A stretch of DNA of 64,000 nucleotides, from assembly GCA_019637435.1 (NCBI GenBank), contig JAHBVO010000002.1, forward strand, positions 783,519-847,518, written 5' to 3'. Below the pieces are notes generated by a model that saw only the letters and a list, made by a program, of their open reading frames with translations, made no database searches and had not been told where the DNA came from. A program made the translations under genes and the position numbers. Origin of the DNA: Candidatus Obscuribacterales bacterium. GTDB lineage: Bacteria; Cyanobacteriota; Vampirovibrionia; Obscuribacterales; Obscuribacteraceae. This document shows, one piece after another, positions 9,207 through 18,579 of the stretch (position 1 is its first letter; each line of letters opens with the position of its first letter).

Positions 9207-9830
9207 ATGTTCAGAATGCGCGGAAGCAAGAACCTCAAGATAGCTGACACCACGGATGGTGCGGTACGAGATGAACCATTCGAGCACGCGTTCGCGATAA
9301 TTGATTCCTGTTTCATCGGTGCGTTGATAAGCGGAGCGTCCGTCGAGTGTGTCAAAGCTGCGTTGTCCTACGGCTTTTTGCAGGTCGCCGGAGCGCGCAG
9401 AGATTTGTCCAGGGCGGCCCAGAATGGGTGGTTGGGCGAACCGGAGTTTATCTGGCAACTAATTATCGATGCCATGATTGATGAACTCGAAAATTTCGGA
9501 GATGTTTTCGACCTGGACGAAGCTGAGTTTGACGTTGAATTTTTACGCAACGAGTGCAGAATTGCGCAGGGTTCCCTGTCAGAATTTGAAGAGCGACGTC
9601 ACAGCAAAATTTGCCATCTTCTGCTTCAGCAATGTTTGGAAACTCTCTCGCGCAGCCTCGCTGATGCCAGAGATGTCGAAATCGCGTTTTTGGTTGAATG
9701 GATGAAGATTGCAACCATCTGCGGTGAGTTTTCCGTCGACGAGTTCGCGGCTGTTCGAGCCAACCCGTCTGAAGTCGAAGCTTCCTACAGTCGAGTGATC
9801 GAACAACAAGTTGAAGAACTCTCGTCTTAA
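9207..9830 (+). CDS. Protein of unknown function between the two paralogues
   Basis: 207 residues, largely alpha-helical and acidic, with no signal peptide. The central part (EFIWQLIIDAMIDELENFG) and the C-terminal helix (VEASYSRVIEQQVEELSS) suggest a helical bundle. No family recognised. It is flanked on both sides by the minus-strand MSKKPRHLRLVV paralogues, converging on the second one with 29 bp between stops. The palindrome about 140 bp upstream may belong to its control region. Confidence 0.75.
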   Translation: MFRMRGSKNLKIADTTDGAVRDEPFEHAFAIIDSCFIGALISGASVECVKAALSYGFLQVAGARRDLSRAAQNGWLGEPEFIWQLIIDAMIDELENFGDVFDLDEAEFDVEFLRNECRIAQGSLSEFEERRHSKICHLLLQQCLETLSRSLADARDVEIAFLVEWMKIATICGEFSVDEFAAVRANPSEVEASYSRVIEQQVEELSS

Positions 9831-9859
9831 ACGACTCAGGCTGACGCCATTTCAGCTGC

Positions 9860-10111
9860 CTAGTTCGTAACAGGAGAATCTGGTTGCGTTGCTGATACCG
9901 GAAGCGACTCGGTGTCAGAAAGAGATGACTCGTGCCTTGACGCACGGTCGTAGCTGATGACGACGCTTTCTGCTTCCGACAGAATTGCGGAAAAGCGGTC
10001 GACGGTTTCTTCGTAGTTCGATTCGAAGAGGTCGTCAAAACCTTCCACTGGTGCGAAGTCTGAATCAGTATTGTCGACGACAAGACGAAGATGGCGCGGT
10101 TTCTTGCTCAC
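9860..10111 (-). CDS. Small protein with MSKKPRHLRLVV start, paralogue B
   Basis: 83 residues, GTG start with GAGGG nine bases upstream. Shares with the protein at 8328-8705 the N-terminus MSKKPRHLRLVV and the segment LFESNYEETVDRFSAIL; the C-terminus is a short Ser/Asp-rich disordered tail. Cytoplasmic, no cysteines. The conserved basic start plus an acidic helix could be a docking module, but this is inference only. Confidence 0.75.
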   Translation of the reverse strand: MSKKPRHLRLVVDNTDSDFAPVEGFDDLFESNYEETVDRFSAILSEAESVVISYDRASRHESSLSDTESLPVSATQPDSPVTN

Positions 10112-10387
10112 GAAACGACCCTCGGTAAATGTTTAGACGATTGATTCTATGCGAGTCTTTTGCGGGTTGTATTAAACGTTTCGCGCTCAATGCAATGCAA
10201 AGATAGCGAATAGGGGGCAAAAGTGTTCCGGAAGAAGATCGTTGGATATACTGGCTGCTTTAGTAGTTTTAATAAGCGCAGATTTAATTTAGCTGCTGAA
10301 TTTTTGTAAGTCTAGCCGGCTCTTTGATAGTTCTTGGTAATCTATCAATGACTGCTGAAGTGACGCAGTTTGAGGGCGACCTTTTGT

Positions 10388-12226
10388 ATGGATGAGTTTT
10401 GGAAGTCAAATTTAGTCGCCGAACGCTACGAGTATGTAGAGGAGTTGGGTAAAGGTGGGATTGGCACGGTTGTCTTAGCGCGGGACAAAGTGCTCGATAA
10501 GCTTGTCGCCATCAAGATTCTGAACGCAAATTTGTCAGCGGAAGAGTCGATTCGGTTTCAGCAAGAAGGTATATTGTCGGGCAAGCTAAAGCACGACAAC
10601 ATAGTAGCTGTTCTGGATTTTGGTGTGACGGAGACCAATGTACCTTATCTTATAATGGAACACCTGCAAGGTTTCACGCTCGCGCATATGGTCACTACCG
10701 ATGGTGCGCTGGAGCCCTTGTTTGCGGTCCGTATTTTTCAGCAAATAGCTCGTGGCATGAGGAACTCGCACAATACGGGCGTGGTGCACAGAGATCTCAA
10801 GCCGGCGAATGTGTTCATGGTCGTGAACGAGGATGAAACCCTATCTGCCAAGATTGTCGATTTTGGATTGGCTCGGCTTTTGAGTCAGGACGCGCGTCTA
10901 ACTGCAACCGGAACAGCCATCGGTTCCCCACTATATATGTCTCCTGAGCAGGGTCAGGGAATGGCGGGTGATGAGCGTTCCGACATATATTCGATGGGAT
11001 GTCTGATGTATCAGGTGCTGACGGGCAGAGTTCCATTCGAAGGCGATTCCCCGATGCTGACGATTGCAATGCACATCTCTGCAACGCCGGAATCACTCGG
11101 CGAGAAAACTGGCAAGAGATATGCGCCGCTGTTGGAGCAAACAGTCGCGCGCTGTTTGAAGAAAAAAGCGGACGAACGATACCAGAGTTTCGAAGAGCTA
11201 TTGAAGGATCTTGAGAGGATTGAGGCGGAATTGATCCGTTTAGAACGCGAAGAGGCGCTCGAAGCAGTCAGTCGAAGCGGCGTTCAACGCGCATTGAGTT
11301 CCGTAACCGATTTCGCTACACCCCTGGCGGCGGCATCCAAGAGAAATCTGGCGCTGATGCTCGTCGCCGTGACTGCGCTGGTCGGCGCGACGGTCCTCGG
11401 ATTCTATTTGCTTTTGCCGCAATTCAACAAACCGGCACCGCCAGAAGAGAAGACCGAACTTATTCGATTTGCGGATAGCCTGGAGACTTTCAGCAAAATA
11501 AAAGTCGATGAGGAGAACGGCGAGACGCAAGCTAAAGGTTACGGTGAGAACACTGACACGGATTTGAAACAGCTCGCCAGGTATCGGCGGCTCGATAAGC
11601 TCAGTCTTAACGGGAGTAGCTGCGTGGGCACCGGTTTGAGTTTTCTTGCTGGTACTACAATAATTGAGTTGAATCTGGATTCGACGCCGCTAAGCGACGA
11701 CGGCATGCGAGAGGTGAATCGCGTTAAAGGGCTGCAGAAGCTGTTGGTAAAGGATTGCGATGAGCTGCATGATTCGAGTTTCGCACTTCTGTCTGGCAAC
11801 AAGACGCTTAAACACATTAGCTTATCCGCTAGCAGAAATTTGACTGAACGAGTATTTAGATATCTACAGACATATCCGATGCTCGAGTCCATCGGTCTCG
11901 ATGAGTTTCACGTGACGCGCGACGGGATTGCAGATCTTCTGAAAGTCTCGAAGTTGAATACGATTGTTTTTGAAGAATGCAATCTGGACAAAGGAGTCCT
12001 TGAAGCTCTGGCAAGGCACAAAACGCCGTTGGAGCGAGTCGGATTGGCGGACATGATTGTGACACCAAATACGGTATCTGAGCTAAAGCACGTAAATACG
12101 AGATATATTACGCTGCATGACGTGAAGATGACTGGCGCGCTACACTCGCAAATTCTGAAGGACCATCGATATGTGTGGTCTGACACTGAAGTCGATGGGA
12201 AGGAAATCGACGACTTGTTGCGATAA
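10388..12226 (+). CDS. Membrane Ser/Thr protein kinase (PknB type) with LRR-like C-terminal domain
   Basis: 612 residues from the ATG at 10388. The kinase domain (about 12-280) has the glycine loop LGKGGIGTVV, VAIKIL, the catalytic VVHRDLKPANV, VDFGLA and the activation-segment GSPLYMSPEQ, so it should be active. A membrane helix (about 320-345) follows. The C-terminal 250 residues contain leucine-rich repeats of the ribonuclease-inhibitor type (LDKLSLNGSSC, IIELNLDSTPLSDDGMREV), presumably outside the membrane as a sensor. Same architecture as the kinase at 18580-21036. A TTG six codons upstream is an alternative start. Confidence 0.92.
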   Translation: MDEFWKSNLVAERYEYVEELGKGGIGTVVLARDKVLDKLVAIKILNANLSAEESIRFQQEGILSGKLKHDNIVAVLDFGVTETNVPYLIMEHLQGFTLAHMVTTDGALEPLFAVRIFQQIARGMRNSHNTGVVHRDLKPANVFMVVNEDETLSAKIVDFGLARLLSQDARLTATGTAIGSPLYMSPEQGQGMAGDERSDIYSMGCLMYQVLTGRVPFEGDSPMLTIAMHISATPESLGEKTGKRYAPLLEQTVARCLKKKADERYQSFEELLKDLERIEAELIRLEREEALEAVSRSGVQRALSSVTDFATPLAAASKRNLALMLVAVTALVGATVLGFYLLLPQFNKPAPPEEKTELIRFADSLETFSKIKVDEENGETQAKGYGENTDTDLKQLARYRRLDKLSLNGSSCVGTGLSFLAGTTIIELNLDSTPLSDDGMREVNRVKGLQKLLVKDCDELHDSSFALLSGNKTLKHISLSASRNLTERVFRYLQTYPMLESIGLDEFHVTRDGIADLLKVSKLNTIVFEECNLDKGVLEALARHKTPLERVGLADMIVTPNTVSELKHVNTRYITLHDVKMTGALHSQILKDHRYVWSDTEVDGKEIDDLLR

Positions 12227-12306
12227 GTCTGCCACATGACCGAGTAAGGATAATTTGTGAGATTGCGAATTGTTTGCAAGCGAGGTCGTTTGAAAGCTCG
12301 CTGGAC

Positions 12307-13227
12307 TCAGTGTTTGTGCTGGTTTAGCGCGGCTCGCAGATGACCTGAACTTTTCTCCAGAAGCTCGGCAGCTTTCTCTGGTGCGACCTCAAGAAGTATC
12401 GAAACGATCGCGGTTTTTGCGTGCCAGTTAGAGTAGTCGAGCGCGGTTTCGCAAACCTCCGGCGTTGCTCCGGTCGCTTCTTGAACGATGCGAATGGCGC
12501 GGTGCCGAAGCTTTTCATTGGTAGCTTTCAAGTCGACCATCAGATTCTGGTAAACCTTGCCGCTTCGGACCATTACCGCCGTCGAGATCATATTGAGCAG
12601 AAATTTCTGAGCGCTGCCTGCTTTCATGCGAGTCGAGCCGGTTAGTGGTTCCGGACCGGTCACGGCTTCCAGAGCAAAATCTACGCTTTTAGATAATTTT
12701 GAGTTCGAAACGTTGGAAATTCCTGCTGTTAAACAACCTTGACTGCGAGCGAAATCTACTGCACCAATCACGAATGGAGTTCTGCCACTCGCGGCGATAC
12801 CGATAACGGTGTCATGGGCGCTTATCTGTTTCGCTTCGACGTCTATGCGTCCCTGGTCGTAACTGTCCTCGGCACCTTCTATTGATGAAACAAGGGCCGT
12901 GGTGCCTCCGGCGATGATACCCTGCACCATATCCGGTGAAACGCCAAATGTTGGCGGGCACTCGCTGGCGTCAAGTACGCCGAGTCTTCCACTCGTCCCG
13001 GCACCAACGTAAATAATGCGTCCGCCTTTGCTCACGCGTTTTACGATTTCATCTACAAGCTCAGCCAGTCTCGGCACCAGCGGATCGATGGAATCTGCCA
13101 CCACATGATTTTCTTCATTGAATACGCGCATCAGCTCTGTAGTTGATAAAGCATCCATATCAGCAGTCCGCTGATTGCGTCGCTCGGTTTCCAGTTGAGC
13201 AAGATGAATTGTCTCTTGTTCTTTCAT
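12307..13227 (-). CDS. murQ: N-acetylmuramic acid 6-phosphate etherase
   Basis: 306 residues from the ATG at 13227, which has GGAG eight bases upstream; a GTG three codons earlier is possible. Full length for the family. An SIS sugar-isomerase fold is shown by IIYVGAGTSGRLGVLDASE, which includes the catalytic-region Glu, followed by CPPTFG, VIGIAASGRTPFV and TGSTRMKAGSAQKF. MurQ cleaves the D-lactyl ether of MurNAc-6-phosphate to GlcNAc-6-phosphate in peptidoglycan recycling. It lies 22 bp behind ribH, apparently in one transcript. No PTS transporter or anhydro-MurNAc kinase is next to it. Confidence 0.95.
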   Translation of the reverse strand: MKEQETIHLAQLETERRNQRTADMDALSTTELMRVFNEENHVVADSIDPLVPRLAELVDEIVKRVSKGGRIIYVGAGTSGRLGVLDASECPPTFGVSPDMVQGIIAGGTTALVSSIEGAEDSYDQGRIDVEAKQISAHDTVIGIAASGRTPFVIGAVDFARSQGCLTAGISNVSNSKLSKSVDFALEAVTGPEPLTGSTRMKAGSAQKFLLNMISTAVMVRSGKVYQNLMVDLKATNEKLRHRAIRIVQEATGATPEVCETALDYSNWHAKTAIVSILLEVAPEKAAELLEKSSGHLRAALNQHKH

Positions 13228-13248
13228 GCGATTCACTCTCCGCAGCGA

Positions 13249-13713
13249 TTATTTCAGGTTTCTATAAAGGGATATGATTTCGATTGCGGCGTTCGCGGCT
13301 TCGATTCCTTTGTTATATTCGCCCTCGGTTCGTGCGATGGCATGCGCGATATCATGCACCGGCAGAATTTCCATAATGATAGGAACTTCAAAGTCGTACA
13401 TTACTCGACCGAGTTCTCTGATGCAGGTCTGAAGAATTACATCGTAGTGATCTGTTTCACCTTTGGCTATGATTCCGTAGACCATGATGGCATCGTACCT
13501 TGCCAATTTTGCCAGCTTCTTGGCGGTGAGCGGAATTTCGTAGCAGCCGGGAACCAGGTAAACATCCAATTCCGAGCAGCTCGCTTCGTTCAAAATCTTC
13601 TCGGAAGCGGCTATCATTTTGTCGGTATGCTCTTTATGCCAGGCTCCTTGAACAATGGCGACTCGAGCACCTTCGATGGTTTGCGAAGCTTTGCTGTCGT
13701 ACACTTTTTTCAT
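13249..13713 (-). CDS. ribH: 6,7-dimethyl-8-ribityllumazine synthase
   Basis: 154 residues, normal length. It condenses the pyrimidinedione amine with dihydroxybutanone phosphate in riboflavin synthesis. Motifs: VPGCYEIPLTAKKLA (substrate loop), GIIAKGETDHYD with the catalytic His, and the C-terminal NKGIEAANAAIEI. The loop usually reading RAGTKAGNKG is changed to ARTEGEYNKG, so it is a somewhat divergent member. GGAG is well placed before the ATG. First gene of the ribH-murQ pair; no other rib genes are nearby. Confidence 0.92.
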   Translation of the reverse strand: MKKVYDSKASQTIEGARVAIVQGAWHKEHTDKMIAASEKILNEASCSELDVYLVPGCYEIPLTAKKLAKLARYDAIMVYGIIAKGETDHYDVILQTCIRELGRVMYDFEVPIIMEILPVHDIAHAIARTEGEYNKGIEAANAAIEIISLYRNLK

Positions 13714-13902
13714 GTTCCGGGCTCCTTTCTTGCTGGTTGAAGACAGCCAATCACGGACGTGGTGGTCTATTCGACTCGATAATTATAGATGCCCGTTCAG
13801 TCAAACCGCGTGAATTGCCGTAGTGGGTGAGTGAAATTATTATAGAGATTCTGATGTTCCGTACGACTCAGCGTCTCTTCCCTGTCATGCGCTTGTCATG
13901 TA

Positions 13903-16900
13903 TTAACAGATGATTTGCATGGACTTTTGTCCGCTGGAGTTTTCATCTGCTGGTAGAACGGTTCCAACCAGATTTGTCGGATCTGTTTGCGCGACCGTCA
14001 CGCTGCCGTCGGTCACGCTCTCCTTTTTGGAAGCGCGCAAGGAATCTACTGCCTCGGGGAGTGCGAATTGTTCTCCAATGAAACCGTTGACGAAACGCCC
14101 TCCGCGGACCTCTCCGCGATCTTCAAGGCTGCGGAAAACCGCTAACAATTCTCGCCAGGGTGGAAGGTTTGACTCACGCAAAACCACATTGCGGAATACG
14201 ACTCCGTAGCGGCGTAACAGGACACGGCACATTGCTTCAAGCGCGGCTGTTTTCTCCACGGGAAGGTCTGAGTGAAGTAAGCTCCATCGCCCGTATGCGG
14301 CGTCACGAAAACGTTTCGAACGACCAGGGCGCAACTCCGCTCGGGCTGGATCAATCAGCAGACGCAAGTTTGCGAAACCATCAGCGGTTATAATTCCTGC
14401 GGTTACGAGTTCCCAGAGGGCACGTTCTGTCTGGAGTTTTGTAAGTCCAGTACCGCGAACCACATCTGCGAAGAAACTGGCTCCGCGTTTGCTCAAGAAT
14501 GCCTCTACGGAGCGGGCGTGATTACTCACACCATATAAGTCGATATTGGCTCCGGTTTTTGGTAATGAAGACATCCAATCGGCGTCGTCTCTCACGAAAA
14601 ATGTGACCGGTGCCACGCTTGTTGGAATCACTCGCTTGATAACGCCCGGGCTGAGTTCTTCAGCTAGCGGAGGAACATGGGCACTGAACCGACTGTTGTC
14701 ACCGCGAGTAGAGTCGTTTCCGACACCGCCGGTGGAGTCGTTTCCAACACCGCCAGTGGAGTCGTTTCTTTCGCCGCCAGTGGAGTCGTTTCTTTCACCG
14801 CCGGTGGAGTCGTTTATAACACCGCCAGTGGAGTCGTTTCCTTCACCATCAGTGAAGTGGATTTGCTCACCGCCCTCGGTGCCTCGCTTTTTCGATCTAA
14901 GTGGAGTTACTTTCGCAGATGCAATTTTTTTTCGTTGGGGGTAACCGTGAGCGTTCGCAGCGTCGCCCAGGGAAAGCATATCAGTAACTTCAAGCGATGG
15001 ATGCGAACTGAGTCGCCCCCAGCCGACCGCTCCCTTCAAACACAGGGAGTCTAACAGTTCCGGCTTGTAGTTCTTCACCCGCTTCGACAAAATCTGCGCC
15101 TCCCAGTCGCGCGCGGGAACTTCGAAACCTTGCAGTTGTCGTATTACTTCTAGCAGTCCGCGTTCGCCGGCCAGTTGCGTTCCAGGGGCGACGTGTTGCC
15201 AGTGGCAAAGCCATCGAGCATAAACCGCTGCTGTGACCGGTTCTATCCCTTTTCGGAGCGTGGCCAACGTGAGCTTGTGCACTCTCGCAAGGAGTCTTCG
15301 ATCGCACCACTCGTAAGCAGAGATCGGCATAGATGCCAGTCCTGTTACGACGGTAGAGAAGCGACCCTGGTTTTTAAACTGTCCTCGCAATATTCTACCT
15401 TCTGATTCAAGCGTGACGAAGGCAGTTTCTAGTTCGCCGATTTCCAGTCTCAGAATTTCAGAGATTTCTTCGACAGTTGTAGGTCCGACGATATTCATCC
15501 AGCCGCGAAGTGCCGCAAGAATAGCAGCGGAGCGGTCCGTAATGGCGTTTGGAATTGTCGGCAATTTACTTTCAACTTGCCCATGTGGCCAGATCAATTC
15601 TGCTAATGCAATTCTCTCTGTTGCGACCCAGTAAAAGCTTCCATCGATTGTCATTCTAGACGCCCGGTTACGCGCGCTCAATTCACTCATGAATTCAGAC
15701 CATAGCACCGCCGGCTGGGCGAACAGGCGCGGATTAGTCTCCGGAATTGCCACCACTGATAGCATCAGATCGTGCAGTTCGTCGGCATTTTGTATGTCCG
15801 GCCATGCCTGCTCGATTACCTTGGCGATGGCTTGTGGATCGAGTTGACCAAGTTCCCCTGCTATAGAACCTGGGAGAACGCGTCGCATTTGTACGGCTCT
15901 TGTTCTGCGTTCCTCAACTCCAGCGTCATCAAGGTAGGCGTAAACGTTCGCATTGATGATTTCCGCCGCAAACTGCGAAGGCGTCGGGGTATCAACTGCA
16001 ATGCATTGAATCTCACCGTTTTTGATACCAGCGATGATCCGTTCCAGACCCTCCAGATCCATCGCTTCGGTCAAGACGTCCTTCATAACTTCGTTGATAA
16101 GCGGATGGTCGGGCAGTTCTATGTCACCGGGAACATTGTCCTGGCATGCTGCAGCCTGCGGAAAAACAGCAGCAAGTAAATCGTCCGAGCGTAACCTCTG
16201 CAAATAAGGTGGCACTTTCTTGCCGCCCATAAAGCGAAGAAGAGCCAGGGAGCGCATTGCATCCCAGCGCCATCTGGTTGCAAAAATCGGAGAAGGTATG
16301 GAAGCTTGTTCTAAGGTATGCTTGACTGTCTCGCCTGCCAGGAAGTAGAAAACGTCTCCTAGCGGGAAGCTGTGCTGTTCGGCAAGGGCGATGCTTAAAC
16401 CATCCTCGGTGGCAGCTGCTTGTAGCTCGAAGTTGAAACTCCGGCAGAATTTTTTTCGTAACGCCAGACCCCAGGCTCGGTTAATTCTTCCGCCAAATGG
16501 TGCGTGAATAATCAGCTGCATGCCGCCGCCTTCGTCGAAGAAGCGCTCGGCAATTATGCGTTTTGTTGTCGGGACCTCGCCGAGCATCGCTCGTCCCTGA
16601 ATGACGTATTCCATGAGCTGCTCCGCCCCGGAGTCAGTGACACCGCATTCGGTTTTCAACCAATCAATCGCCTCACGAACTTCCGGTGTGTGTTCTGAGT
16701 GGGCGCCGAACTCAAGACCTACATCGCGCGTCAGCTCGTTAATTTTGTCACGCAACTCGGAGACGTGTTTCGATAGCTCGTCGGATCTCGCTGGTGCTTC
16801 GCCGAACCAGAAGGGAACGCTGGGCGGTGCTCCATGAGCGTCTTCGACAAAGACTTTTCCGCCCACATTGTCTATGCGCCGAATTCGCCAGGATGTGTTT

Positions 16901-18516
16901 CCAAGCAAAACAACATCACCACGGTGACTGTCAATGGCGAAGTGTTCATCAAGCGTTCCAATTGAATGACCTTCCGGTTCTTGAATAACCGCATATAGAG
17001 CGGTCTCCGGAATGGCGCCACCGCTGGTGATGGCTGCTAAGCGAGCGCCTCTTCTTGCCTTGAGTTTGCCGTTTACCTGGTCGCGCAGGATGTAAGCACC
17101 ATATCTTCCGCGTCGTGACGAAATACCGTCGGCCAACATCTCTATCACCTGACGGAACCTTCGCTTCTCTAAGTTTCTGTATGGATACGCTTTTCGAATG
17201 TCGATGAAAAGCTGCTCTTCATCAACTTCTTCGACTGCCACCATTGCTACAATCTGCTGCGCCAGAATGTCCACTGGGCACTCAGGTATTTCCAATTTGT
17301 CCAGCTCATTGTGTTTTATTGCGCGAATGAGCGCGGCTGTTTCAACTAATTCGTCGCGCGTGAATGGAAAGAATCGTCCCTTTGGAATGGCTCCACGCCA
17401 GTGCCCCGCGCGTCCGACACGTTGTAGCGCTGTCGCGATCGTTTTAACAGTATTGACCTGGCAGACCAGATCGACAAAACCAATATCGATTCCAAGTTCA
17501 AGCGAAGCGGTTGCCACCAACGCTTGTATTTCGCCATTCTTCAATCGTGTTTCCGCGGCGAGACGCAGTTGGCGAGACAAGCTTCCATGGTGGCACGCGA
17601 CCGCATCTTCGCCCAGACGCGACGCAAGTTGCATCGAAATTCGCTCAGCTTGTTTGCGAGTGTTGACAAAGATTAGAGTGGAGCGGTGCTCCTGAACGAG
17701 CTTTGCGAGTCGGTCGAAGTTTTCCGCTGAGAACTCTTGCGATGCAACCGGGGCTAGTGGCATCGCCGGAACTTCGATGGCGAGGTCCATCACGCGCCGA
17801 TGCCCGACGTTGACAATGACTGGTTCGGAACCGCTACCGCCGGTCAAGAACTCGGCAACCAGCTCAATTGGGTTTTGTGTCGCGGATAAACCGACGCGAT
17901 TGGGCGGGACCTTCGTTAATTTTGCAAGGCGCTCCAAGGTGAGTGCCAGGTGAGCGCCCCGCTTATCATCGGCAACCGCGTGAATTTCGTCGACGATAAC
18001 GGTTTCTACCGATTGCAACATCTCGCGGCTTTTGTCCGCGGTGAGCAAGATGTAGAGCGATTCAGGGGTGGTAACTAGGATGTGCGGGCGTCGCTTCAAC
18101 ATCGATTGGCGGTCTTTGAGCGGCGTGTCGCCGGTCCGAACAGCAGTGACAATTTCCTGCATCTCGATGCCGCGGCTGAGCGCAAGCTCCTTGATTTCGG
18201 CGAGGGGCGCATCGAGATTCTTCTGAATGTCGTTGCTGAGAGCTTTCAGGGGCGAAACATAAACAACCTGCGTCTGGTTGGACAGCTTGCCATCCACGGC
18301 AAGGCGGACGAGCCGATCAATACAAGCCAGGAATGCAGCAAGCGTTTTGCCTGAGCCGGTGGGTGCCGAAATCAAAGTGGTGCGCTGTGCCAGGATATGC
18401 GGCCAGCCTTGCTGTTGCGGCTCCGTGGGACTTCCAAATTTTTCCAAAAACCAATCGCGCACGAGCGGATGTGCCCATTCGAGGGCGCTGCAAGGTTTTG
18501 CGGCAAGCTTTTTCAT
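13903..18516 (-). CDS. lhr: Lhr-type large ATP-dependent DNA helicase
   Basis: 1537 residues, matching full-length Lhr. Superfamily 2 motifs: SAPTGSGKTLAAF (Walker A, about residue 50), TPESLYILL, VDEIHAVADDKRG (DEIH box), GLSATQNP, TLIFVNTRKQAER, and ALQRVGRAGHWRG (motif VI). The Lhr core winged-helix domain and the long C-terminal extension follow. Near residues 1225-1270 there is an inserted tandem octapeptide array (see the repeat at 14711-14854). Lhr is a DNA-repair helicase translocating 3' to 5'. The gene starts 63 bp behind the LRR kinase and may be transcribed with it; no clear ribosome site is seen. Confidence 0.95.
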   Translation of the reverse strand: MKKLAAKPCSALEWAHPLVRDWFLEKFGSPTEPQQQGWPHILAQRTTLISAPTGSGKTLAAFLACIDRLVRLAVDGKLSNQTQVVYVSPLKALSNDIQKNLDAPLAEIKELALSRGIEMQEIVTAVRTGDTPLKDRQSMLKRRPHILVTTPESLYILLTADKSREMLQSVETVIVDEIHAVADDKRGAHLALTLERLAKLTKVPPNRVGLSATQNPIELVAEFLTGGSGSEPVIVNVGHRRVMDLAIEVPAMPLAPVASQEFSAENFDRLAKLVQEHRSTLIFVNTRKQAERISMQLASRLGEDAVACHHGSLSRQLRLAAETRLKNGEIQALVATASLELGIDIGFVDLVCQVNTVKTIATALQRVGRAGHWRGAIPKGRFFPFTRDELVETAALIRAIKHNELDKLEIPECPVDILAQQIVAMVAVEEVDEEQLFIDIRKAYPYRNLEKRRFRQVIEMLADGISSRRGRYGAYILRDQVNGKLKARRGARLAAITSGGAIPETALYAVIQEPEGHSIGTLDEHFAIDSHRGDVVLLGNTSWRIRRIDNVGGKVFVEDAHGAPPSVPFWFGEAPARSDELSKHVSELRDKINELTRDVGLEFGAHSEHTPEVREAIDWLKTECGVTDSGAEQLMEYVIQGRAMLGEVPTTKRIIAERFFDEGGGMQLIIHAPFGGRINRAWGLALRKKFCRSFNFELQAAATEDGLSIALAEQHSFPLGDVFYFLAGETVKHTLEQASIPSPIFATRWRWDAMRSLALLRFMGGKKVPPYLQRLRSDDLLAAVFPQAAACQDNVPGDIELPDHPLINEVMKDVLTEAMDLEGLERIIAGIKNGEIQCIAVDTPTPSQFAAEIINANVYAYLDDAGVEERRTRAVQMRRVLPGSIAGELGQLDPQAIAKVIEQAWPDIQNADELHDLMLSVVAIPETNPRLFAQPAVLWSEFMSELSARNRASRMTIDGSFYWVATERIALAELIWPHGQVESKLPTIPNAITDRSAAILAALRGWMNIVGPTTVEEISEILRLEIGELETAFVTLESEGRILRGQFKNQGRFSTVVTGLASMPISAYEWCDRRLLARVHKLTLATLRKGIEPVTAAVYARWLCHWQHVAPGTQLAGERGLLEVIRQLQGFEVPARDWEAQILSKRVKNYKPELLDSLCLKGAVGWGRLSSHPSLEVTDMLSLGDAANAHGYPQRKKIASAKVTPLRSKKRGTEGGEQIHFTDGEGNDSTGGVINDSTGGERNDSTGGERNDSTGGVGNDSTGGVGNDSTRGDNSRFSAHVPPLAEELSPGVIKRVIPTSVAPVTFFVRDDADWMSSLPKTGANIDLYGVSNHARSVEAFLSKRGASFFADVVRGTGLTKLQTERALWELVTAGIITADGFANLRLLIDPARAELRPGRSKRFRDAAYGRWSLLHSDLPVEKTAALEAMCRVLLRRYGVVFRNVVLRESNLPPWRELLAVFRSLEDRGEVRGGRFVNGFIGEQFALPEAVDSLRASKKESVTDGSVTVAQTDPTNLVGTVLPADENSSGQKSMQIIC
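14711..14854 (-). repeat. Six 24-bp tandem repeats inside lhr
   Basis: Six head-to-tail copies of a 24-bp unit, imperfect at a few positions, coding for the octapeptide NDSTGG-x-x/GN on the minus strand. They fill a linker between Lhr domains and keep the frame. The copy number is likely to vary between strains. Confidence 0.9.
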
Positions 18517-18579
18517 GGACTATATTGTAATCAAAAATCCACGCGAAGGGTCTTATGTAATCAAAACTTTCGTGCTTTC

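Noticed and set aside
14711..14854. CRISPR-like array
   Set aside because: Units are contiguous 24-bp repeats without spacers, in frame inside lhr.
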